Source of the DNA: JBHIEE01 sp046760445
GTDB lineage: Bacteria > Acidobacteriota > Aminicenantia > JdFR-78
Direction of reading: 5' to 3'
Assembly: GCA_046760445.1 (NCBI GenBank)
Contig: JBHIEE010000041.1
Coordinates: 1 to 21,536 of the forward strand
Length of the DNA: 21,536 nucleotides
Positions within the stretch are counted from its first letter, which is position 1; the number at the start of each line of letters is the position of its first letter. This document shows positions 1-7,577 of the stretch, one piece after another. The notes under the pieces are model-generated. The model made no database searches. It was given only the letters and a program-made list of their open reading frames with translations, and was not told the origin of the DNA. Made by a program: the position numbers and the translations under genes.

Positions 1-2
1 AA

Positions 3-470
3 AACCTCTGTTACGGAAATCCAGAGGCTAGTGAAGAACAGGTCATTCGAGCTGCGAAGGCTGCTGAAATTCATGATTTTATTTTTAGTCTATCAGCAGG
101 ATATGAAACTAAAGTTGGCGAAAAAGGGGTCAATCTTTCAGAAGGACAAAAACAGCGACTTTCCATTGCTCGGGCACTGATCAAAGATCCTGACATCTTG
201 GTATTAGATGAACCAACTTCTGCTTTGGATAGCCAAACGGAAAAGTCAATCTTTAATTCGCTTCCTGCTGTAATCCAGAACAAAACCTTGTTTATAGTAT
301 CACACCGCCTTTCCACAGTTAAGGATTGTGATCGTATTCTTCTTTTGAACAAGAAACGTCTTGTCGCTGTTGGTACGCATCAGTCACTTTTAGAGACCAA
401 TGAGTATTACTGTTCCTTAGTCAACTACCAGAAAAGTATGGCAAAAACAAAACCATCACCTTTAAACTAA
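3..470 (+). CDS. ABC exporter, C-terminal part of ATPase domain (5' truncated by window)
   Basis: The reading frame is open from base 3 with no start codon, so only the last ~155 residues are seen. They hold the second half of an ABC ATPase domain: the signature LSEGQ followed by QRLSIARAL, the Walker B segment ILVLDEPTSALD and the H-loop SHRLST. The SAGYETKVGEKG stretch before the signature is typical of exporters with a fused membrane domain (MsbA/bacteriocin-exporter type), where ATP hydrolysis drives export across the inner membrane. The membrane domain and Walker A lie outside the window, so the substrate cannot be read from sequence. The next gene starts 28 bases on, on the same strand, and is a nucleotidyltransferase-family protein; that pairing is known from lasso-peptide and related PqqD/B2 clusters, which makes a peptide exporter plausible. 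The ATPase assignment is firm; the substrate is inference. Confidence 0.9.
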   Translation, partial: NLCYGNPEASEEQVIRAAKAAEIHDFIFSLSAGYETKVGEKGVNLSEGQKQRLSIARALIKDPDILVLDEPTSALDSQTEKSIFNSLPAVIQNKTLFIVSHRLSTVKDCDRILLLNKKRLVAVGTHQSLLETNEYYCSLVNYQKSMAKTKPSPLN

Positions 471-498
471 AAATATATTTAAAATTCGAATTTATAGG

Positions 499-1698
499 AT
501 GGATTATTCTAATATGCGTCCTGAACAAGAACTGCTTCTTTGCTGTTCCAGGATAAACAAGGACCTTGAAAGAGTTAAACAAATCAAAGCTTTGCTTCAC
601 CAGAATATTAACTGGATATATCTCACCCGAATAGCTGATCAACATGGTGTTTTACCGATTGTCTATCGGACTCTTAAGGCAATTTGTCCAGAAGATGTCC
701 CGCAAGACATAATGAATCAACTCCGAAATCTTTATCTGATTAACAGTGGCCGAAATCTCTTACTGACCAGAGAGCTATTTAACCTGTTGGATTTATTCAA
801 GAACGAGGGAATAACAGCTATTCCGTATAAAGGACCAGCACTGGCAGTTTTAGCTTACGGCAACCTTTCGCTCAGGCAGTTCAGCGACTTGGACATCTTG
901 ATTCACGAGCGTGACGGCCAGAGAGCAAAGGATCTGCTTATCTCCTGTGGATACCGGTCGGGAATCCAATTAACTGCTGCCCAGGAAGAAGCCTTTATTC
1001 AATCCCAACGCACCTATAAATTTTTACGGGATGATGGCAGAGTTATCGCGGATCTTCAGTGGGGAATAACACCGAGATACTTTCCCTTTTTACTCGATCC
1101 TGAGTGCTTGTGGACGCGTCTTGAATCGATATATCTTGATGGAAAGGAGATTCTATCTTTCTCTCCGGAGGATTTACTCCTGATCCTCTGCGTACATGGC
1201 TTATGTCACTGTTGGGAGCGGTTGATATGGATCTGTGATGTTGCCAAACTGATCGAAGTTCATCAGAGGATGGACTGGGAACGCGTTATGAAGCAGACCG
1301 TCACACTTGGCATTGAGCGAATACTTTTTCTTGGTCTTTTCCTGGTAAATGATCTTCTTGGGGTAGCCCTTCCAAAGGAAATTTTGCAAAGGATGCAGTA
1401 CGATCCAATAGTGAAAACGCTCACCGCGCAGGTGCGTGAACATCTTTTCTATAAGGCTAATCACCAATCCCGAGCTTTGAAATGCGGCTTCTTTCAGCTT
1501 AAGGTGTGGAAACGACTACAGGATAGGATTCGGTACTGTATTTATAGGGCAACAATACCAACCATAGCGGAATGGGAATTTCTCTTCTTGCCCGCATTTC
1601 TCTTTCCCTTTTACTATCTGCTCCGCCCAATCCGGCTGCTCAGGATGTATGGGCTTAATATAGTAAGATACATCTACAAGGGGATTAAAGCAAAGTAA
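499..1698 (+). CDS. Nucleotidyltransferase family protein (NTP_transf_5-like)
   Basis: The 399-residue protein has the pattern of the NTP_transf_5 family: K111-G112 in a YKGPALA segment, then R126 and the aspartate pair D130/D132 in RQFSDLDIL, which fits the metal-binding site of the nucleotidyltransferase fold. A hydrophobic stretch near residues 352-375, followed by basic residues, suggests membrane association. Members of this family occur in lasso-peptide-like clusters next to ABC exporters, as here, but their substrate is generally not established. The ATG at 499 has only a weak purine tract before it; the in-frame ATG at 514 has GGATGGA ten bases upstream and is a fair alternative. Base composition looks less AT-rich than the polysaccharide genes downstream. 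The family call is confident; the role is not. Confidence 0.8.
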   Translation: MDYSNMRPEQELLLCCSRINKDLERVKQIKALLHQNINWIYLTRIADQHGVLPIVYRTLKAICPEDVPQDIMNQLRNLYLINSGRNLLLTRELFNLLDLFKNEGITAIPYKGPALAVLAYGNLSLRQFSDLDILIHERDGQRAKDLLISCGYRSGIQLTAAQEEAFIQSQRTYKFLRDDGRVIADLQWGITPRYFPFLLDPECLWTRLESIYLDGKEILSFSPEDLLLILCVHGLCHCWERLIWICDVAKLIEVHQRMDWERVMKQTVTLGIERILFLGLFLVNDLLGVALPKEILQRMQYDPIVKTLTAQVREHLFYKANHQSRALKCGFFQLKVWKRLQDRIRYCIYRATIPTIAEWEFLFLPAFLFPFYYLLRPIRLLRMYGLNIVRYIYKGIKAK

Positions 1699-1786
1699 AC
1701 GGACCGCCCCATGGATAGACCGGGCCTTCTGGCCTTTGATTTTATGGAATTATCTAATGTTCGTCGAAAGTGCCGAGTTTAAAGTC

Positions 1787-1822
1787 AAGAACCTAATTAA
1801 CTTGATTCAGTTAAAAGTTCTT
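1787..1822. repeat. Interrupted hairpin in the 1699-2026 spacer
   Basis: AAGAAC (1787-1792) pairs with GTTCTT (1817-1822), and inside it TTAACT (1797-1802) pairs with AGTTAA (1809-1814) around a 6-nt loop. No T run follows, so it is not a convincing terminator. The rest of 1699-1860 holds no gene I can support; GGCC-TTCT-GGCC near 1725-1736 could form a short stem. Confidence 0.45.
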
Positions 1823-1862
1823 AGTCCAAAGTCAAAAAATCTAATAAATCTAATGCAGGAAA

Positions 1863-1965
1863 AGCAATTTAGCAATTTAACAGTTTAGCAATCTAACAAT
1901 TGATTTCACATTTCACGATTTTAAACTAATTTCTTGAATTTTTTGAGTTTATTGAGTTTATTGAA
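1863..1965. repeat. Contiguous phased 8-nt, 7-nt and 9-nt degenerate repeats
   Basis: Three classes of short tandem repeat follow one another. Five in-phase octamers of the AGCAATTT/AACAATTT type run 1863-1902, three heptamers of the TTTCACA type run 1904-1924, and four nonamers of consensus TTTNTTGAR run 1930-1965. Units vary in sequence but the unit length is kept within each block. The same unit families recur in other gaps of the window, often in opposite orientation. Confidence 0.75.
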
Positions 1966-1978
1966 TTTTTACATCTGG

Positions 1979-2008
1979 TTGACGGAAAAGAGAAAAATAT
2001 AGTATATT
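1979..2008 (+). promoter_or_regulatory. Sigma70-like promoter before the DUF433/GIY-YIG pair
   Basis: TTGACG at 1979-1984 and TATATT at 2003-2008 are separated by 18 bases. The expected start of transcription is around 2015, giving a leader of about 12 bases before the ATG at 2027. It would serve the DUF433 and GIY-YIG genes as one unit. This is a motif match only. Confidence 0.5.
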
Positions 2009-2026
2009 GGCAAAGAGAAAATAATT

Positions 2027-2275
2027 ATGAAAAAAGATTTACTTAAAAGAATAGTTGTGGATCCAGAAATTATGGCTGAAAAACCTATAATACGCGGAAC
2101 AAGAATCCCTGTAGACTTAATACTAAAATTACTTGGTCAAGGAATGACCATTGAAGAAATATTAGAAGACTATCCTCATCTTAATAAAGAAGATATTCAG
2201 GCTGCTCTTCTTTATGGTGCTGAAGTAATCGCGAATGAGGACGTCTTTCCAACCAGTGCCGTTCCAACTAAATAA
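2027..2275 (+). CDS. DUF433 family protein (antitoxin-like)
   Basis: This 82-residue protein shows the compact DUF433 pattern: IVVDPEIMAEKPIIRGTRIPV, then LGQGMTIEEILEDYPHLNKEDIQAAL. Family members carry a helix-turn-helix-like fold and are often encoded just before a PIN-like DUF5615 protein, where they are annotated as the antitoxin half of a toxin-antitoxin pair. Here no DUF5615 gene follows; a GIY-YIG gene starts 12 bases downstream instead. The last residues (TSAVPTK) are encoded by a segment containing a 13-nt sequence that recurs inverted in the 3' end of the GIY-YIG gene, so the tail may be acquired sequence. The start ATG has a weak purine-rich tract before it and a good promoter upstream. 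Family call is confident; toxin-antitoxin function is inference. Confidence 0.85.
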   Translation: MKKDLLKRIVVDPEIMAEKPIIRGTRIPVDLILKLLGQGMTIEEILEDYPHLNKEDIQAALLYGAEVIANEDVFPTSAVPTK

Positions 2276-2287
2276 TTCCAAAAATTA

Positions 2288-2620
2288 ATGTATTACACTT
2301 ACGTGTTAATAAGTACAAAAGACGGTAAATTTTATACTGGCACAACACGTAATTTGAAAAAGAGATTTGAAGAACATAATAAGGGAATAGTCCATTCTAC
2401 TAAACACAGAAAGCCTTTCGATCTAATTTATTATGAAGCCTGTCTGTGTATCGAGGATGCTTTTCGGCGTGAGAAATATCTAAAAAGTGGCAAAGGCAAA
2501 CGTTACCTTCGCAACAGACTGAAGAAAAGTTTAGAAACACTCCACCTTTGCCCCGCACAGTTCAATGTTCGGGGCAAGTTGGAACGGCACCAGTGCAGTA
2601 AGATAAACATTGACACTTAA
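2288..2620 (+). CDS. GIY-YIG endonuclease-domain protein
   Basis: Residues 1-85 form a single small GIY-YIG domain. YYTYVLIS...FYTGTT takes the place of the GIY/YIG strands, followed by the helix with R26 and H30 (LKKRFEEHNKG) and a conserved E/K segment (AFRREKYLKSGKGKRYL). Small stand-alone proteins like this (UPF0213/YhbQ-like) are widespread with no settled role, and a nuclease is implied by the fold. The residues after about 88 look unlike the family: that part is encoded by DNA containing a GC-rich hairpin and a 13-nt inverted repeat, so the tail looks like read-through into a repeat. No clear ribosome-binding site is seen; the gene may be translated together with the DUF433 gene 12 bases upstream. 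Confidence 0.85.
   Translation: MYYTYVLISTKDGKFYTGTTRNLKKRFEEHNKGIVHSTKHRKPFDLIYYEACLCIEDAFRREKYLKSGKGKRYLRNRLKKSLETLHLCPAQFNVRGKLERHQCSKINIDT
2548..2577. repeat. GC-rich hairpin inside the 3' end of the GIY-YIG gene
   Basis: TTGCCCCG at 2548-2555 is fully complementary to CGGGGCAA at 2570-2577; three further pairs can form inside the 14-nt loop. It stands out in very AT-rich surroundings. It lies just before GTTGGAACGGCAC (2578-2590), which is the exact reverse complement of 2256-2268 in the 3' end of the DUF433 gene. It is not followed by a T run, so it reads as a repeat rather than a terminator. Confidence 0.6.
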
Positions 2621-2660
2621 ATTCCTAACAGATGAAAGCACCGGAAAAAATTGTCTCATA

Positions 2661-2700
2661 ATGGAGTGATTTTCTTAAGACTTAGAAGAAGATACTCCAT
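2661..2700. repeat. Imperfect hairpin in the 2621-2854 spacer
   Basis: ATGGAGT at 2661-2667 pairs with ACTCCAT at 2694-2700, and most of the bases between can extend the stem with one bulge and one mismatch. The TGGAGT/ACTCCA ends recur as the outer stem of the element at 10401-10460, which suggests related elements. Confidence 0.45.
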
Positions 2701-2758
2701 CAAAAAGGATTAAGATTATTAAGAATGTTATAAACAAATTTGGAGAAAGCTAATTAAT

Positions 2759-2852
2759 GCAAAGCTAAAGCTTTGCCCTACATTCACAGTTCATGTTTTC
2801 CGATTTCCGTCTTACATTTTACATTTAACCTTTTACATTTTATCACTTACAA
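2759..2852 (+). repeat. CTAAAG palindrome plus ten in-phase heptamers abutting a start codon
   Basis: GCAAAGCTAAAGCTTTGC (2759-2776) is a near-perfect palindrome with a 2-nt centre. After a short CCTACA-like linker, ten 7-nt units run without a phase break from 2783 to 2852 (types TTCACAG, TTTCCGA, TTTCCGT, TTTACAT). The array ends two bases before the ATG of the outer-membrane barrel gene, where a Shine-Dalgarno sequence would normally lie; none is present. A near copy of this module precedes the TPR gene at 10488-10626. Confidence 0.75.
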
Positions 2853-2854
2853 AA

Positions 2855-4114
2855 ATGTTTTATCGTAACAAAATATTAATTGGCTTCATAGTATGCTGTT
2901 TGATGTCAGTTTCGGGCAAACTATTTGGGCAAACTGAAAGAAAATCGTTCCAAGAAGAAAGAGATGAAATAGTTAAGAAAACAAAGATAAAAATAGGGCC
3001 CTTTAGAATTTATCCTTTAATTAAGTTTAGAAATATTGGATATGACGATAATGTTTACTATCAATTGGAAAATCCAGTAAAAGACTATACAGCTACTCTA
3101 TCTCCTGATTTCACCCTTTATCTCCTTTTTAAAAATAGAATTATTTTTTCCTTTTTAGAAAATCCTGAGTATGTATATTATTTAAAACAGGAAAGAGAAC
3201 GCTCTTTCAATAATTCTTTTCAGGCTCAACTTAAATTTTTATTGAGTAAATTCGTTCTCTCTGGTCAATACAATTATGAGAATGCGAGAAGGCGGCCAAC
3301 CAGCGAATTTGATTATCGCGTCCGATACATAGAGAATAGTTATCTGGCTGCTATAGGATATGAAACTCCTCGCCGCACTTGTTTTGAAGTGGAAGTATTC
3401 AGAAGAAAAATAGCCTATGAAGACGAAGTTTATAAAGGAGAATTTTACCTTCCCAGCCTTTTAAATAGAAGAGAAGATAACCTAAGTTTAACGATATATT
3501 ATCGCGTTTTTTCTCAGACCTTTTTCTTTGTAAAAGGTCTATATGCTAAATATATTTTCGATTTTGAGGAAAGCCGGTTGAGAAACAGTGAGAGTTACAG
3601 CTTAAACACTGGCTTTCTTTTCCCTGAAATTGGCTCTTTAAGAGGAAAATTCAGCCTGGGATATAAAAAACTGTGGCGCTATGGTCTTGAAAAAAAGAAA
3701 TTTGAAGGACTGGTTGGTGATACTAATTTAACTTTCCGAATTTATCGCTTTTTACTAAGAGCCGATTACTTAAGAGACTGCTTTTTCTCTTACTGGAAAG
3801 ACAATTTTTATTTCGTAGAGGATAGATACGGCGGAGGAATGTCCTTTTATTTCAGCAGAAATATTAGACTTGATTATGACTACAGTATTGGTTATCTTAA
3901 TTATCCAGAGCCTTCAAAAGTGAGATTTGGTCAGGAAATGAAGGAAATCTATAAGAAAGACCAGATTATTCTCCAAAGTGCGGGCATTGTGTTTCGTTTA
4001 ATAAAAAATATAGGAGTAGGAATTTCAATCAATTTCTTGGAATGGAATTCTAATATTCACGGGGCAGACAGAAAAAGAACATTTATTGGAGGTTATTTGA
4101 CTTATGAGTTTTAA
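2855..4114 (+). CDS. Outer-membrane beta-barrel protein of the polysaccharide locus
   Basis: The 419-residue protein starts with a signal peptide: a basic start, a hydrophobic core over residues 8-20, and likely cleavage near SGKLFGQ. The rest is built of alternating, aromatic-rich segments with many tyrosine, phenylalanine and arginine residues, as in transmembrane beta strands. It ends in YLTYEF, an aromatic C-terminal signal like those recognised by the outer-membrane assembly machinery. The N-terminal part (IYPLIKFRNIGYDDNVYY) resembles the BBP2/porin-2-like barrels often found at the head of exopolysaccharide loci. Its place before the Wza-like gene suggests an outer-membrane pore or partner for polymer secretion. 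Start choice rests on the signal peptide, since the bases before it are a heptamer array without a Shine-Dalgarno sequence. A barrel is likely; the exact family is less sure. Confidence 0.75.
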   Translation: MFYRNKILIGFIVCCLMSVSGKLFGQTERKSFQEERDEIVKKTKIKIGPFRIYPLIKFRNIGYDDNVYYQLENPVKDYTATLSPDFTLYLLFKNRIIFSFLENPEYVYYLKQERERSFNNSFQAQLKFLLSKFVLSGQYNYENARRRPTSEFDYRVRYIENSYLAAIGYETPRRTCFEVEVFRRKIAYEDEVYKGEFYLPSLLNRREDNLSLTIYYRVFSQTFFFVKGLYAKYIFDFEESRLRNSESYSLNTGFLFPEIGSLRGKFSLGYKKLWRYGLEKKKFEGLVGDTNLTFRIYRFLLRADYLRDCFFSYWKDNFYFVEDRYGGGMSFYFSRNIRLDYDYSIGYLNYPEPSKVRFGQEMKEIYKKDQIILQSAGIVFRLIKNIGVGISINFLEWNSNIHGADRKRTFIGGYLTYEF

Positions 4115-4128
4115 ATAAATAACATAAC

Positions 4129-4307
4129 ATTGTTAAACTGTTAAATTGTTAATAAAGTGCTAAGATGCTAATAAATTGTTAAAATGGAAAATGGCGAAAT
4201 GGAAAGATAGTGAGATGGTGAATTGAAGAAATGGTGAAATTGTTCATGAAAAGCTCAAGGAACAAAAACTTTGTCTTCAGCTTAGCAATTTGACAATTTA
4301 GCAATTT
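4129..4307. repeat. Inverted octamer arrays between barrel and wza-like genes
   Basis: Reverse-sense octamers (ATTGTTAA type) fill 4129-4152 in phase, with further copies at 4156-4171 and 4175-4182. Forward octamers (AGCAATTT/GACAATTT) fill 4284-4307. The two blocks are complementary and could pair in RNA around a middle part made of irregular ATGG-GAAA units. This accounts for most of the 4115-4312 gap; I see no gene there. Confidence 0.65.
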
Positions 4308-4324
4308 AGTTTATGGAGTTTAAA

Positions 4325-5176
4325 ATGAAACAATATAAAAAGAAATTCAACCTAATTTTTTTAGCTATTCTCTTTTTATGTGGAACTTATACTTTCTCTC
4401 AAGAAGAGTTTATCAGCGAGTATCAAATTGGGCCCAAAGATTTACTGGAAATAAATGTTTTTGAACTTAAGGAGTTAAATACCACAGTGAGAGTATCAGA
4501 GGATGGGTCCATAACTCTTCCTCTTTTAGGTGAGATTCAAGTAACGGGTTTAACCAAGACCCAACTTGAGAAAAAACTGTGTGAATTGTTAGAGGAAAAA
4601 TATTTAAACGATGCTCAGGTAACAATCTTTATCAAAGAATATCAGAGCAAAAGGGTTTCTGTTTTAGGAGCAGTAAAAACACCAGGTACCTATGAACTCG
4701 TCGGTCGTAAAACTTTACTTCAGATTATTTCTCAAGCAGGAGGTTTAACCAATGATGCAGGAGATAAGATATTTGTTCTCAGGCAGTATCGAAATGGAGA
4801 GACAGCCAGTTTGAAAATTGAAGTTGATGAATTAATTCTTAATGGTAATCCAAAATTTAATATTCCTCTCCAACCTGGTGACATCATTAATATTCCTCCC
4901 GAAAAGATAGTTTATATTTATGTTTTTGGCCAGGTGAGGAATCCAGGTGCTCTTGAAGTGAAAAAAGCAAAGATGATAACCCTGCTCCAGGCTATTGCCC
5001 AGGCAGGAGGTTTTACTGAAAGAGCTTCTAAAGGAAAGGTCTTAATTAAGAGAAAAGATGAATCGGGGCGAGAGAGAAGAATTAAAGTAAATGTTAAAAA
5101 TATTATTAAAGGAAAAAAGAAAGATATTCCCTTAAAAGAAAATGATGTCATCTATGTTCCAGAAACAATTTTCTAA
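4325..5176 (+). CDS. Wza-like polysaccharide export protein (Poly_export plus two SLBB domains)
   Basis: The protein forms the periplasmic/outer-membrane part of a capsule or exopolysaccharide exporter. A signal peptide (lysine-rich start, hydrophobic core ILFLAILFLCG-like, ending near TFSQ) is followed by a Poly_export domain at about 25-105 (YQIGPKDLLEINVF, DGSITLPLLGEI), then two SLBB repeats: KRVSVLGAVKTPGTYEL near 117 and YIYVFGQVRNPGALEV near 200. There is no convincing lipobox, and no long C-terminal part like the amphipathic helix of E. coli Wza, so the neighbouring barrel may supply the outer-membrane pore. The ATG at 4325 is preferred over the one at 4313 because GGAG (4315-4318) lies six bases before it and the lysine-rich n-region follows. 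It precedes the Wzc-like kinase gene, its usual partner. Confidence 0.92.
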   Translation: MKQYKKKFNLIFLAILFLCGTYTFSQEEFISEYQIGPKDLLEINVFELKELNTTVRVSEDGSITLPLLGEIQVTGLTKTQLEKKLCELLEEKYLNDAQVTIFIKEYQSKRVSVLGAVKTPGTYELVGRKTLLQIISQAGGLTNDAGDKIFVLRQYRNGETASLKIEVDELILNGNPKFNIPLQPGDIINIPPEKIVYIYVFGQVRNPGALEVKKAKMITLLQAIAQAGGFTERASKGKVLIKRKDESGRERRIKVNVKNIIKGKKKDIPLKENDVIYVPETIF

Positions 5177-5180
5177 TTAA

Positions 5181-5290
5181 CACAATTTCTTGAGTTTATT
5201 GAATTTGCTGGATTAATTCAAGAAATTGTGCAAATTGTGTGAATTCAAGAAATTAAGTTAATTGGGTTAACTCAAGAAATTCAATTAATT
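5181..5290. repeat. Nonamer arrays in opposite orientation forming a hairpin before the wzc-like gene
   Basis: Forward nonamers (TTTCTTGAG, TTTATTGAA) at 5186-5212 are followed by reverse-sense units (TTCAAGAAA type) at about 5217-5225, 5244-5252 and 5271-5279. CACAATTTCTTGA at 5181-5193 is the exact complement of TCAAGAAATTGTG at 5218-5230, giving a 13-bp stem with a 24-nt loop. There is no T run after it. The next gene still has a separate strong Shine-Dalgarno sequence (CGGAGGT, 5298-5304). Confidence 0.7.
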
Positions 5291-5309
5291 AGATTTACGG
5301 AGGTAAATA

Positions 5310-7553
5310 ATGGAAGAGAGAGAAAAAATGGAAAAAGAGATCAATCTTTTGGCTTACTGGGAAATAATAAAGAAAAGAAAATGGGTCATATTCACTACAG
5401 TTGTAACCTTAGTTTTTGCTACTGGATTATTTTCTTTTCTGGCTACTCCAATTTACCAGGCAAAAGTTACTTTTTTAATCGAAAAAGAAAACCCCGAGGT
5501 CTGGACTTTACAGGAATTATTTGGCTTGACCGGTGGATGGTGGTATTATCAAGAATATTATAATACTCAAATTAAGCTTCTCTACAGTCGAAGTCTGGCT
5601 CAAAGAGTAATAAAAAAAATGAATTTAGATCGCGGGAAAGAGTTTGGGGCTGGAAAGAGCAATAAAAGAGGTGTTTTAACTACCTTGAAAAGTTGGATCT
5701 TGCCCTCAAAAAAGGAAAGGAAAATAAATGGCTCAAAGAATTATACTGGATTAATTACCAGCTTTTTAAGTAGACTTGAGGTTCTACCTGTTCGTCAGAC
5801 ACGCATGGTCGAAGTTAAATATAAATCGGCTAATCCTCAATTAGCTGCTGACATCCTTAATACTTTTGCAGATGAATTCACTAATTTTCATTTGGAAAAG
5901 AAATATGAAGCTACTAAACAAGCTTCTGATTTTCTGGCTCAACAGATAGCTAATTTGAGAAATGATTTGGCTGAAAAAGAAAGAGAACTTCAGAAATATA
6001 GTCAAGAGAAGAAAATGTTCTTTCTCAGCGATAAAGAAAGCACAATTGTCAGTAAATTTGCCGCCTTAAATACTGCTTTTACTGAAGCCCAGATTGAACG
6101 TATAAAAAGAGAAGCAACCTACAGAGAATTAAAAGAATTGAAAGTAGATGCTCTTCCTCCCTTTGTTGATAATACTCTTATTCAAAATTTAAAAGAAGAA
6201 TACACCCAAATAAAAAATAAGTATGAGGAAAAAAGTAAAATTTTTAAACCAGAATATCCAGAGATGATTCGACTGAAAGCTCGATTAGAAAGTATGAGGG
6301 ATGAGCTAAAAAAAGAAATAGAAAAAGCAATTCAGGCAGCAGAATCAGATTATCGGGCAGCTTTTAAAAAGGAAAAATCTCTGGAAAATTTACTTGAGTC
6401 ACAAAAGCAAGAGGTTATTAGACTAAATAATAATGCTATTCTTTATAACAGTTTAAAAATTGAAATTGAAAATAAAAGGAACTTATTTAATTCTTTAACT
6501 GCCAGACAGAACGAAACCTTAATTTCAGCTCGTCTAAAAGGGCTGAAAACAAGTAATATCAAAATAATTGACCGAGCTGAAGCCCCGCTTGTTCCTATCA
6601 GCCCAAAGAAAAAACGCAATCTCATTTTAGCTTTTATTATTGGTTTTTTTGGAGGTTTTGGTCTTGCTTTTTTCCTGGAATACATAGATAAAAGCGTTAA
6701 AACTCCAGAAGAAGTAGAAAGTTTAACCCGACTGCCTACCCTGGGGGTTATTCCCTATCTCCCTCCAGAAGGTTTCAGAGGAGGCCGCTATGGCTATCGG
6801 TATCGTTATCATTCCAAAAAAACAAATCCCTCTTCTACCATTGAAGCCCCAAATAAAATTGAATTAATTACTTTTCACCATCCCAAATTCACTATTTCCG
6901 AGGATTATCGTTCTTTTAGAACTTCCATTCTTTTGTCCCGGGCAGATAGTCCGCCTAAAACAATTGCTGTCACCAGTGCTCTTCCTAAGGAGGGAAAAAC
7001 TGTAACGGTTGTTAATCTTGGCATTTCTTTTACTCAGCTTGAAAAAAGGGTGCTTTTAATTGACGCTGACCTGAGGAAACCAAGGATTCACAAAATTTTG
7101 AAAGTGAGAAATATTGAAGGATTGAGTAGCTATCTAACAGGTAAAATGGAATTCGACCTTTTAATCAAGCCAACTGGAATAGAAAATCTGTCAGTAATTA
7201 CCAGCGGCATTGTTCCTCCCAACCCAGCTGAATTAGTTAATTCCAATCGGATGAAACAACTAATCAAGGAAGTCAGGGAAATGTATGATCTGGTCTTGAT
7301 TGATACTCCTCCTGTTTTAGTTGTGGTTGATCCAGTGATTGTCAGTTCTATGACAGACAGCACTATTCTTGTTTTGTGGGCGGGAAAAACTTCCAGAGAG
7401 GCGCTCTTAAAAGCCGTAGAAGAGCTTGCAAAATCTAACTGCCACATCGGTGGGGTGGTGCTTAATGAAGTCCAAATCGGCAAAACCGGCTACTACTATC
7501 AGGATTATTATCGTTATCATTATTATGCTGAAGAAACTCCTAAACAGAGCTAA
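5310..7553 (+). CDS. Wzc-like polysaccharide co-polymerase with BY-kinase domain
   Basis: This 747-residue inner-membrane protein controls chain length and phosphorylates its own tyrosines. Order: Wzz domain with a first membrane helix (about 25-45), a long periplasmic coiled-coil region (about 190-400), a second membrane helix (about 437-458, IIGFFGGFGLAFF), then a cytoplasmic kinase. Kinase motifs are Walker A SALPKEGKT (556-564), Walker A' LLIDADLRKPR with D585 and D587, and Walker B LVLIDTPP with D665. The last 21 residues carry eight tyrosines, the usual autophosphorylation cluster. A tyrosine/arginine-rich patch (RYGYRYRYH) lies near 492-500. Length is normal for fused Gram-negative-type proteins. 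The ATG at 5310 has a strong CGGAGGT before it. The wza-like gene precedes it and the matching PHP phosphatase gene follows. Confidence 0.95.
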   Translation: MEEREKMEKEINLLAYWEIIKKRKWVIFTTVVTLVFATGLFSFLATPIYQAKVTFLIEKENPEVWTLQELFGLTGGWWYYQEYYNTQIKLLYSRSLAQRVIKKMNLDRGKEFGAGKSNKRGVLTTLKSWILPSKKERKINGSKNYTGLITSFLSRLEVLPVRQTRMVEVKYKSANPQLAADILNTFADEFTNFHLEKKYEATKQASDFLAQQIANLRNDLAEKERELQKYSQEKKMFFLSDKESTIVSKFAALNTAFTEAQIERIKREATYRELKELKVDALPPFVDNTLIQNLKEEYTQIKNKYEEKSKIFKPEYPEMIRLKARLESMRDELKKEIEKAIQAAESDYRAAFKKEKSLENLLESQKQEVIRLNNNAILYNSLKIEIENKRNLFNSLTARQNETLISARLKGLKTSNIKIIDRAEAPLVPISPKKKRNLILAFIIGFFGGFGLAFFLEYIDKSVKTPEEVESLTRLPTLGVIPYLPPEGFRGGRYGYRYRYHSKKTNPSSTIEAPNKIELITFHHPKFTISEDYRSFRTSILLSRADSPPKTIAVTSALPKEGKTVTVVNLGISFTQLEKRVLLIDADLRKPRIHKILKVRNIEGLSSYLTGKMEFDLLIKPTGIENLSVITSGIVPPNPAELVNSNRMKQLIKEVREMYDLVLIDTPPVLVVVDPVIVSSMTDSTILVLWAGKTSREALLKAVEELAKSNCHIGGVVLNEVQIGKTGYYYQDYYRYHYYAEETPKQS

Positions 7554-7577
7554 AGTCCAACACGGCTGATTGATAAA

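Noticed and set aside
1863..1965. Repeat blocks as a CRISPR array
   Set aside because: Units are 7-9 nt, degenerate and directly adjacent, with no spacers and no cas genes.
2548..2577. GC-rich hairpin as the terminator of the DUF433/GIY-YIG unit
   Set aside because: It lies before the GIY-YIG stop codon and is followed by a GC-containing repeat rather than a T run.
5181..5230. Hairpin between wza- and wzc-like genes as a terminator
   Set aside because: AT-rich stem with a 24-nt loop and no T run, inside what looks like one operon; it is explained by facing nonamer blocks.
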